The notes under the pieces were generated by a model. It saw only the letters and a program-made list of their open reading frames with translations, was not told where the DNA came from and did no database searches. From Actinomycetota bacterium (GTDB lineage: Bacteria; Actinomycetota; Acidimicrobiia; IMCC26256; PALSA-610): 9,214 nucleotides of DNA. The stretch lies in the NCBI GenBank assembly GCA_030839005.1, contig JAUZEM010000182.1, positions 1-9,214 of the forward strand, given 5' to 3'. Numbering within the stretch: position 1 is the first letter of the stretch; the number at the start of each line of letters is the position of its first letter. Positions 1-5,599 of the stretch are shown one piece after another. The translations under genes and the position numbers were made by a program.

Positions 1-2
1 AC

Positions 3-320
3 CGCCGGTCGCAACCGACGCCCAACCCCTGTGCGGGCAAACACCTGCGGTCGACCGTGCTGGCCGTCCTCGCCCGCAATGACCGACCGATGACCCTCGT
101 CGAGATACACCGCGAGCTGCACCTCAACGGCTACGCGATCGCCTCGCGCCAGCCCGTGAAACGGCTCGCCGACTCGCTCGGCTACGAGATCCGGAAAGGC
201 CGCGCCAAGCGTGTCGATCGAGGCGTCTACATGCTCGACCAGCTCAATCCCGGCGAGCACCGCCGAATCAGACGCATCGCCATGACGCCCGCACTACCGC
301 CCGCGTCGGGCCCGTCCTAG
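3..320 (+). CDS. Small winged-helix-like protein of unknown function, 5' end probably outside window
   Basis: The reading frame is open from base 3 to a TAG at 318-320. The first possible start inside the window is GTG at 57 (87 aa), but it has no Shine-Dalgarno or -10 box in front. In-frame codons before it (reading KHLRSTVLAVLA across the GTG) look like the beginning of the same helix, so I infer the true start lies upstream. The segment from RPMTLVEIHRELHL through VKRLADSLGYE to GRAKRVDRGVYML alternates helices and a basic wing-like turn, the look of a winged helix-turn-helix fold of the kind that ends in a beta wing (RGVY). It could bind DNA, but I cannot name a regulon or family. The C-terminal tail after LNPG is low complexity and proline-rich. 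Its stop codon shares the palindrome CTAG with the stop of the convergent GGDEF gene. Confidence 0.6.
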   Translation, partial: RRSQPTPNPCAGKHLRSTVLAVLARNDRPMTLVEIHRELHLNGYAIASRQPVKRLADSLGYEIRKGRAKRVDRGVYMLDQLNPGEHRRIRRIAMTPALPPASGPS

Positions 321-1123
321 TTCGAAGGTTCGGGCGCGAGCTCAACGCGGTCGCGGCCGCGGGAGCGAGCTTCGTCGAGCGCGCGGCTCGCCTGGTGAAC
401 GAGCTCGGCCGCACCCAATGCGTGCGTCGGATAGCACGCGACACCAGCCGAGAGTGTGAGCGCGTCGCCGACCGGAGAGGCGAGCAACGTGCCGCGCACG
501 CGCTCGGCCGCCCAGACTGCACCGGCTTCGGGCGTGTCCTCGAGGATCGCGCCAACCATCAGGTCACCGAGACGACATGCCGCGTCGCTCTCTCGCAGCG
601 TACGGCGCACCACGTCACCGACGACACCGAGCGCTTGCACCCGCGTGTCGTGGTCGGCCTCCCCGAGCGTGTCGATCTCGAAGATGACGACCGAGATCGG
701 GCGTAGCGATCGTCGGGCCGCGGCAACCTGTTGCTGCGCGAGCACCGCGAAGTACTTCTCGTCGTACAGACCGGTTGCGGCGTCGAACGCCTGCTCGGCT
801 CGGGCCCGTTCTTCTTCGGCGCTCTGGCCGAGCTCCTCTTCCGCCAGTCTCCGACTCGCTTCCTCCTGGAGCACGGCATTGATCGAGGCGAGCTCGCGGC
901 GCACAGCACGGATCTCGTCCTCGGCCTGAACCAGGCGGTCCTCGCTCTGACGGGCGCGCGCGCCGAGCGCGACGCCGGCGATTGCGGCAACGACGCCCGC
1001 GGAGCCCGCGACCACCGCGAAGGTCGGCGAATTGATCGCGACGCCTACCGCCCCGGCCGCGAGCGCGGCGACGCCGCCGGAGGCGGCCACGATGACTCGC
1101 GGATCGTGCATGTGCTTCCTCAT
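317..1123 (-). CDS. Membrane-anchored degenerate GGDEF-domain protein with intact RxxD site
   Basis: This is a 268-aa protein. Residues about 10-30 and 34-55 form two Ala/Gly/Val-rich hydrophobic segments joined by a short NSPT turn, so a membrane hairpin is likely. Residues 57-112 are a charged coiled coil rich in E, R and A. Residues 114-261 align with a GGDEF domain: DAATGLYDEKYF matches the DxLTGLxNRRxF entry, TLSAGVACYP the conserved SxGVAxYP strand, and RALDEARSRGRDRV the ALYxAKxxGRNRV end. The signature itself is lost: RYGGDEF reads RLGDLMV (184-190). The DIDxFKxxND stretch is eroded (EIDTLGEAD), so cyclase activity is unlikely. The inhibitory-site motif RxxD is present at R177-D180, in the normal position before the signature. 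The ATG overlaps the mutase stop (ATGA, 1120-1123), implying translational coupling; an in-frame ATG four codons later (1111) is an alternative. A c-di-GMP receptor role is inferred. Confidence 0.8.
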   Translation of the reverse strand: MRKHMHDPRVIVAASGGVAALAAGAVGVAINSPTFAVVAGSAGVVAAIAGVALGARARQSEDRLVQAEDEIRAVRRELASINAVLQEEASRRLAEEELGQSAEEERARAEQAFDAATGLYDEKYFAVLAQQQVAAARRSLRPISVVIFEIDTLGEADHDTRVQALGVVGDVVRRTLRESDAACRLGDLMVGAILEDTPEAGAVWAAERVRGTLLASPVGDALTLSAGVACYPTHALGAAELVHQASRALDEARSRGRDRVELAPEPSN

Positions 1124-3111
1124 CGGCCGACTGCTGCCCCGGCCTGAGGACTCGATCGGTGGACCTGCGCCAGTTCGGCGAGGTCGCGCATCATGAGGGA
1201 GAGCCGGTAATCCTTCGGCGTATAGACCCGGGCGACGCCCATGGCCTCGAGTTGGGTGCGGTCGGCGTCCGGAATGATGCCGCCGACCACGACGGGTGCG
1301 TCGACCCCCGCCTCCCGCAAGAGCCGCAGTATCTCCGGCACCAGGCCGAGGTGCGAGCCGGACAGGATCGAGAGCCCCACCACGTCGACGTCCTCGTCGC
1401 GCGCGGCGGCCGCAATCTCGGCGGGAGTGAGCCGTATCCCTTGGTAGATCACCTCGAATCCCGCGTCCCGCGCGGCCACCGCGATCTGTTCGGCGCCGTT
1501 CGAGTGGCCGTCGAGGCCGGGTTTTCCGACGAGCAGACGGATGGGCCGGCCGGTCTCCCGGGCGATTGCCCGCACCCGTTCGCGTACCGCCTCCATCTCG
1601 GCGCCGGACTGCACCGCGACCTGCCCGACGCCCGTGGGTGCCCGGTATTCGCCGAACACCTCGCGGAGCGCGCCCGCCCACTCGCCGACCGTACCGCCTG
1701 CCTTTGCGAGCGCGATCGTCGCCGGAACGAGATTTTCCGAGGTCTCGGCAACCGCGCGTAGGTGCGCGAGCGCCGCGTCGACCGCGGCCTGGTCGCGCGC
1801 CGCTCGCCACGCTTCGATCGCGTGCACCTGCTCGAGCTCAGCGGCGGGATCGATCGTGACGATGCCTCCGTGCTGCGCGATCTCGGCGAGCGGTGACGGT
1901 TCGGTCTCGGTGAACGAGTTGACGCCGACGACCTTCAACTCGCCCGACTCGATACGGCGCACGCGCTCGGCGTGCGACTGCACGAGTCGGCCTTTCATCT
2001 CGTCGATCATGGCGAACGAGCCGCCGCCGTCGAGCACCCACTCCAGCTCGGTCTCGGCCGCTTCGCAGAGCTCTGCGACCTTGCGCTCGACGACGACCGA
2101 CCCTTCGAACAGGTCGCCGTACTCGAGCAGGTCCGATTCGTACGCGAGTACCTGCTGGATCCGCAGCGACCATTGCTGGTCCCAAGGTGTCGGCAGACCC
2201 AAGGCCTCGTTCCAGCAGGGCAGCTGGATCGCGCGGGCGCGCGCGTCCTTCGACAGCGTCACCCCGAGCATCTCGAGCACGATGCGCTGCACATTGTTCT
2301 CGGGTTGTTCCTCGGTGAGCCCGAGCGAGTTGACCTGCATGCCGTAGCGGAACCGGCTGAGCTTCTCGTCCTCGACGCCATAGCGGTCCTTGCAGATCCG
2401 CTCCCACATGCGCGTGAACGCGCGCATCTTGCACATCTCCTCGACGAAGCGCACGCCCGCGTCGATGAAGAACGAGATGCGCCCGACGACCTCGGGAAAC
2501 TCGTCGGCCGGAACCTGTCCCGATGCGCGCACGGCGTCGAGCACCGCGATCGCGTTCGCGAGCCCGTACGCGAGCTCCTGCACGGGTGTCGCTCCCGCCT
2601 CTTGCAGGTGGTACGGGCACACGTTGATCGGGTTCCACAACGGCGCGTTCTTCACCGTGTACGTGACGACGTCGACGGTGAGCCGCTTCGACGCGTCGGG
2701 AGGGAAGATGTACGTGCCGCGCGACAGGTACTCCTTCAAAATGTCGTTCTGCGTGGTGCCCGCGAGCTGCTCGTGGGGGACGCCCTGCTCGTCGGCGAGC
2801 GCGATGTACATGCCGAGCAGCCACATCGCGGTGGCGTTGATCGTCATGGAGGTGTTCATCTCCGCGAGCGGGATCCCGTCGAACAGTGTCCGCATCTCGC
2901 CGAGATGCGGAACAGGAACGCCGACCTTGCCCACCTCGCCTCGGGAGAATGGGCTGTCGGGGTCGTAACCCGTCTGGGTGGGCAGGTCGAAGGCCACCGA
3001 GAGCCCGGTCTGGCCCTTCGCCAGGTTCGTCCGGTAGAGCTCGTTGGAGGCGCGGGCGGAGGAGTGACCGGAGTAGGTCCGGATCAACCACGGGCGCTCG
3101 CGCTCGGCCAT
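1120..3111 (-). CDS. ecm: Ethylmalonyl-CoA mutase (MeaA-like), adenosylcobalamin-dependent
   Basis: Single-chain B12 mutase of about 663 aa, expected to convert (2R)-ethylmalonyl-CoA to methylsuccinyl-CoA in the cytoplasmic ethylmalonyl-CoA pathway. It opens with ERERPWLIRTYSGHS and GQTGLSVAFDLPTQTGYD (about 33-50), the substrate-barrel start of the methylmalonyl-CoA mutase family. YHLQEAGAT (His168) matches the conserved substrate-contacting His. The stretch FRYGMQVNSLGLTEEQPENN (about 254-273) resembles ethylmalonyl-CoA mutase and Streptomyces MeaA rather than the RTHSQTSGWSLT form of classical methylmalonyl-CoA mutase. The C-terminal B12 domain has DGHSNG (D534-His536, lower axial ligand), SILSG (about 581-585) and GG at about 610-611. 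I start it at ATG 3111: GGGAG (3122-3126) is about 10 nt from it, while the upstream ATG at 3120 would leave almost no spacing. It lies 61 nt after hbd in the same direction. Acyl-CoA specificity is by sequence resemblance only; isobutyryl- or methylmalonyl-CoA are alternatives. Confidence 0.92.
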   Translation of the reverse strand: MAERERPWLIRTYSGHSSARASNELYRTNLAKGQTGLSVAFDLPTQTGYDPDSPFSRGEVGKVGVPVPHLGEMRTLFDGIPLAEMNTSMTINATAMWLLGMYIALADEQGVPHEQLAGTTQNDILKEYLSRGTYIFPPDASKRLTVDVVTYTVKNAPLWNPINVCPYHLQEAGATPVQELAYGLANAIAVLDAVRASGQVPADEFPEVVGRISFFIDAGVRFVEEMCKMRAFTRMWERICKDRYGVEDEKLSRFRYGMQVNSLGLTEEQPENNVQRIVLEMLGVTLSKDARARAIQLPCWNEALGLPTPWDQQWSLRIQQVLAYESDLLEYGDLFEGSVVVERKVAELCEAAETELEWVLDGGGSFAMIDEMKGRLVQSHAERVRRIESGELKVVGVNSFTETEPSPLAEIAQHGGIVTIDPAAELEQVHAIEAWRAARDQAAVDAALAHLRAVAETSENLVPATIALAKAGGTVGEWAGALREVFGEYRAPTGVGQVAVQSGAEMEAVRERVRAIARETGRPIRLLVGKPGLDGHSNGAEQIAVAARDAGFEVIYQGIRLTPAEIAAAARDEDVDVVGLSILSGSHLGLVPEILRLLREAGVDAPVVVGGIIPDADRTQLEAMGVARVYTPKDYRLSLMMRDLAELAQVHRSSPQAGAAVGR

Positions 3112-3132
3112 CGACACCATTCTCCCGGATGA

Positions 3133-3142
3133 CCGACGTCGG
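3133..3142. repeat. Perfect 10-bp palindrome CCGACGTCGG between hbd and ecm
   Basis: The palindrome lies in the 61-nt gap between hbd and the mutase, just upstream of the mutase ribosome site. It could be a minor operator or chance in GC-rich DNA. It has no U-tract and is not a terminator. Confidence 0.3.
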
Positions 3143-3172
3143 AGGAAGTCGACTCGCCCGAAACGGCTCGGA

Positions 3173-4027
3173 CTAACGCTTGTACTCGTAGAAGCCGAGG
3201 CCGGTCTTGCGACCCAGCCGCTCGGCGCTCACCATGCGGCGCAGAACGGGCGCAGCCGCGTAGTTGGGGTCCTTGAACTCCGCGTAGAGCGCTTCGATGA
3301 TGGCAAGGCTCGTGTCGAGGCCGACCAGGTCGAGCAGCTCGAGCGGGCCCATCGGGAAGTTGCAGCCCCCCTTCATCGCGGCGTCGATGTCGTCCCGCGT
3401 GGCGACACCGGCATCGAAGAGCTTGGCGGCGTTGTTGAGATACGGGAACAGCAGCGCGTTGACGATGAAGCCGGCCTGGTCCTTGACCTGCACCGCGTTC
3501 TTGCCGCACGTCGTGGCAAACGTGGTTGCGCCCTCGATGGTCTCGTCGCTCGACGTGATCGCCCTCACGACCTCCACGAGCGCCATCATCGGCGCCGGGT
3601 TGAAGAAGTGGATGCCGCACACCTTGTCGGGACGGCCGGTGCTCATTGCCATCTCGACGACGGGCAGTGTCGACGTGTTGGTTGCGAGGACGGTGTGGTC
3701 GGCGCAGATGCGGTCGAGCTCGGCGAAGAGATGCTTCTTCGCGGCGAGGTCTTCGACGATCGACTCGATGACGAGATCGCACTCGCGCAGCTCACCGAGG
3801 TCGCCGACGCCGCGCACCCGGCCGAGGACGGCATCGCGCTCGGCCGGTTCGAGCTTGCCGCGGTCGACCTGCTTGGTGAGCGACTTCTCCAGGCCCGCGA
3901 CCATCGCATCGGCAGTGCTCTGGGCCCGGCTGCGCAAGACGACCTCGAAGCCGGCCTTGGCCGCGACCTCGGCGATGCCTGCGCCCATGATCCCGGAACC
4001 CACGATCCCGACGCGCTTGACCGTCAT
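3173..4027 (-). CDS. hbd: 3-hydroxybutyryl-CoA dehydrogenase
   Basis: Cytoplasmic NAD(P)-dependent short 3-hydroxyacyl-CoA dehydrogenase of 284 aa, the usual length for the stand-alone family. It should interconvert acetoacetyl-CoA and 3-hydroxybutyryl-CoA, feeding crotonyl-CoA to carboxylation/reduction and then to the ethylmalonyl-CoA mutase encoded next. The N-terminal Rossmann motif is VGIVGSGIMGAG (G10-x-G12-x-x-G15). The catalytic set is complete: Ser119 in NTSTLP, His140 in GIHFFNPAP, Glu152 in LVEVV, Asn190 in GFIVNALL. The C-terminal helical domain carries GPLELLDLVGLD and ends KTGLGFYEY, typical of the family. An AGGAG at 4034-4038 is 6 nt from ATG 4027 and 3 nt from the adjacent ATG 4030, so I prefer 4027; the difference is one residue. 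It is the first gene of a three-gene minus-strand operon. A role in butyrate-type beta-oxidation or PHB metabolism is possible, but the neighbour favours the ethylmalonyl-CoA route. Confidence 0.93.
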   Translation of the reverse strand: MTVKRVGIVGSGIMGAGIAEVAAKAGFEVVLRSRAQSTADAMVAGLEKSLTKQVDRGKLEPAERDAVLGRVRGVGDLGELRECDLVIESIVEDLAAKKHLFAELDRICADHTVLATNTSTLPVVEMAMSTGRPDKVCGIHFFNPAPMMALVEVVRAITSSDETIEGATTFATTCGKNAVQVKDQAGFIVNALLFPYLNNAAKLFDAGVATRDDIDAAMKGGCNFPMGPLELLDLVGLDTSLAIIEALYAEFKDPNYAAAPVLRRMVSAERLGRKTGLGFYEYKR

Positions 4028-4067
4028 CATTCACTCCTGGTGCGTTGGCTCCGTGCTGAAGGCCGAA

Positions 4068-4073
4068 AGGCTA
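4068..4073 (-). promoter_or_regulatory. Candidate -10 box TAGCCT for the hbd-ecm operon
   Basis: On the minus strand GGTAGCCT lies about 40 nt upstream of the hbd start, leaving a leader of roughly 30-35 nt that includes the AGGAG ribosome site. The identical 12-mer GCCGGTAGCCTT occurs just upstream of lysC (5581-5592), which supports its being a promoter element. No clear -35 is seen. The box is inside an inverted repeat. Confidence 0.35.
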
Positions 4074-4086
4074 CCGGCGGGTAGCC
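4069..4086. repeat. Inverted repeat GGCTACC-4-GGTAGCC between divergent genes
   Basis: Perfect 7-bp arms (4069-4075 and 4080-4086) with spacer GGCG, in the 110-nt divergent gap between hbd and the S51-like gene. One arm includes most of the candidate hbd -10 box. It could be an operator for a dimeric repressor or a hairpin; no bound regulator is encoded in the window that I can tie to it. Confidence 0.45.
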
Positions 4087-4124
4087 CGAGCGGGCGAGTG
4101 CTCTCCGCCACGCGTCGCCGCTCG

Positions 4125-4130
4125 TATCAT
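4125..4130 (+). promoter_or_regulatory. Candidate -10 box TATCAT for leaderless S51-like gene
   Basis: GTATCAT ends 7 nt before the GTG start at 4138, so transcription starting at the usual distance would begin at or next to the start codon. No Shine-Dalgarno is visible in the preceding 20 bases. No convincing -35 hexamer is seen, which is common for such actinobacterial promoters. Confidence 0.5.
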
Positions 4131-4137
4131 CCACTGC

Positions 4138-4848
4138 GTGAGCAAGGCAGCCGGGACCGTTGCGCTCGTCGGCGGCGATGAGTGGACAGAGCCGTGCACG
4201 GTGTTCGACGCTCGGCTGCTGGAGCTCGCCGAAACCGACGAGGTCCTCGTGCTGCCGGCCGCGGCCGCGTTCGAGCATCCCGACCGGGCGGTCGAGCGGG
4301 CCGCCGCGTACTTCGAGGAGTTGGGAGCTCGCGTGACCGGGCTGCCGGTTGTGAATCGACGCGATGCCGAAGCCGACGCGAACGTCTCCGCTATCAGGGT
4401 GGCGCGCTTCGTATACGTCGCCGACGGCTCGCCGCTGCATCTGCGTTCGGTCCTGAAGGGGAGCGCGTTCTACGAGGCGATGGTCTACGCCTACGGGCGC
4501 GGCGCGGTGATCGCCGCGTCCGGCGCGGGGGCGACCGTATTGGGCGATCCGATGGTCGATCCGCGAGGTGGCGCGTACACCGTCGGTCTCGGTCTCGTGC
4601 CGGGCCTCGCGATCTTCCCCTACCACGGCCGGTCGGCCGAGCACCTCCGCGAGCGCTCCGTCGACCTGCTGGCGCGCGACGCGGTGCTCGTCGGAGTCGA
4701 CGAGCAGACGGCACTCGTGCGCACGGGCGACGGCGCGTGGGAGGTCATGGGTGCCGGCAGCGCGACCGTCTACCGGAAGGGTGCGAAGCCGAAGACCGCG
4801 AAGAACGGCGCGGTCGTGGAGCTCGGCGCCGTCGCTACGCGCCGCTGA
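4138..4848 (+). CDS. Peptidase S51 / class I amidotransferase-like protein, nucleophile apparently lost
   Basis: A 236-aa soluble protein starting at GTG 4138. The order of segments matches cyanophycinase/dipeptidase E (S51): LVGGDEW near the N-terminus, VLVLPAAAAFEHPDRA (37-52), a strand-helix VYVADGSPLHLRSVLKGSAF (92-111) where S51 proteins have GGNQxxLxxxLxGT, then AVIAASGAGATVLGDPM (123-139), where S51 enzymes have GxSAGAxxL, and IFPYHGRSAEHLRERSVDLL, which resembles the DQHF-RxRxxRL block. Aligned on AGA, the nucleophilic Ser is Gly129; Ser128 is one residue early. GG before the substrate loop is also changed (AD). A retained His163 and an otherwise intact core suggest a folded protein with altered or no hydrolase activity. 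No Shine-Dalgarno is visible and a TATCAT box lies 7 nt upstream, so the transcript may be leaderless. Its 3' end overlaps the convergent cyclophilin by 14 nt. Substrate unknown. Confidence 0.75.
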   Translation: MSKAAGTVALVGGDEWTEPCTVFDARLLELAETDEVLVLPAAAAFEHPDRAVERAAAYFEELGARVTGLPVVNRRDAEADANVSAIRVARFVYVADGSPLHLRSVLKGSAFYEAMVYAYGRGAVIAASGAGATVLGDPMVDPRGGAYTVGLGLVPGLAIFPYHGRSAEHLRERSVDLLARDAVLVGVDEQTALVRTGDGAWEVMGAGSATVYRKGAKPKTAKNGAVVELGAVATRR

Positions 4849-5530
4849 TCGTCACCGCGTCGATCGTCGCCTTGGTCGTGGGATCACCGTCGGCACCGAC
4901 GGGTAGGGCTTCGATCTTCTTCACGACGTCCATTCCCGACTTCACCGAAGCGAATCGCGCGTAGTCGTTCGCCAAACTCGCGCCTTGCTGTGCGCCGGTC
5001 ACGATGAAGAACTGCGAGTCGAACGTTCCCGCGGGATCCGTTCCGGTCTTCGCGGCCGCGACCGACCCGACGGGGTAATGGTCCTTCGGCAGTTCCCCGA
5101 CGACGGGATGTCCGTAGGACTTGGTCGGGTCGCCGCCCGGAGCGCCGCCCTGGATCACGAAGTCCTTCACCACTCGATGCCAGCGTGATCCGTTGTAAAC
5201 GCCCGACTTCGCGAGAAAGATGAAGCGACCGGCGCCCTTCGGGTCGTCCTTGGTGTCGAGCGACAAGACGATGTTTCCTTGGTTCGTTTTGATCGTCGCG
5301 GTGACGCCGCTCGCGGGCACGGTGGTCGTCGGGCTGACGGCGACCGTCTTCTTCTTGTCGTCGTGACTCACGAAGGTGAGGACCAGGATCACCACCACGA
5401 AGACCGCGACCGCGATCGCCGCGTTGCGGATCGTGCGATTGCGCCGCCGCCGCTTCACCGCGGCCTCGCGCGCCTCCCGGGCGAGGCGGGCGTTCTCCTT
5501 TTTGCGCTGGCGTTTGTCTGCTGTCGGCAC
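4835..5530 (-). CDS. Membrane-anchored cyclophilin-type peptidyl-prolyl cis-trans isomerase
   Basis: A 231-aa protein starting at GTG 5530. Residues 1-33 are extremely basic (KRQRKKENARLAREA, VKRRRRNR), followed by one membrane segment at about 36-54 (NAAIAVAVFVVVILVLTFV), then a Ser/Thr/Pro linker (65-74) and a cyclophilin domain from about 75 to 229. This predicts a cytoplasmic N-terminus with the catalytic domain outside the membrane, where it could assist folding of secreted proteins. Catalytic positions by alignment to human CypA: Arg55 = R119 and Phe60 = F124, Gln63 = Q127 in RWHRVVKDFVIQGG; Phe113 = F175 in DSQFFI. The later CypA Trp121/His126 segment reads LANDYARF, so Trp is Leu and His is Tyr, as in many divergent bacterial members. 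A TACATT box ends 8 nt before the GTG and there is no Shine-Dalgarno. Divergent from lysC. Confidence 0.9.
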   Translation of the reverse strand: MPTADKRQRKKENARLAREAREAAVKRRRRNRTIRNAAIAVAVFVVVILVLTFVSHDDKKKTVAVSPTTTVPASGVTATIKTNQGNIVLSLDTKDDPKGAGRFIFLAKSGVYNGSRWHRVVKDFVIQGGAPGGDPTKSYGHPVVGELPKDHYPVGSVAAAKTGTDPAGTFDSQFFIVTGAQQGASLANDYARFASVKSGMDVVKKIEALPVGADGDPTTKATIDAVTISGA

Positions 5531-5538
5531 GGTCGCTG

Positions 5539-5544
5539 AATGTA
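5539..5544 (-). promoter_or_regulatory. Candidate -10 box TACATT for leaderless cyclophilin gene
   Basis: Read on the minus strand, TGTACATT ends 8 nt before GTG 5530, with no Shine-Dalgarno between. Placement fits a leaderless transcript. -35 not recognisable. Confidence 0.45.
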
Positions 5545-5585
5545 CAGGGCGGCGAAAGCCGTCCGTTGCTCACCGAGGTCGCCGG

Positions 5586-5591
5586 TAGCCT
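5586..5591 (+). promoter_or_regulatory. Candidate -10 box TAGCCT for leaderless lysC
   Basis: GGTAGCCT ends 8 nt before GTG 5600. The flanking 12-mer GCCGGTAGCCTT (5581-5592) is repeated upstream of hbd on the other strand. A leaderless start leaves no room for an attenuator or riboswitch, so control would be by feedback on the enzyme or at initiation. Weak alternative: GAAGG 2 nt before GTG as a poor ribosome site. Confidence 0.45.
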
Positions 5592-5599
5592 TGAAGGTC

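Noticed and set aside
1124..1810. Upstream extension of the GGDEF frame to 1810 (total 497 codons)
   Set aside because: It is Arg/Gly-rich shadow of the mutase coding sequence with no domain features. The coupled ATG at 1123 gives the natural N-terminus.
1838..3132. Long open frames on both strands overlapping the mutase
   Set aside because: High third-position GC keeps alternative frames open. Their translations are low-complexity and Arg/His-rich, while the mutase frame is strongly conserved.
5540..5599. ATG 5540 as the lysC start
   Set aside because: It adds 20 residues absent from the aspartokinase family and overlaps both candidate promoters.
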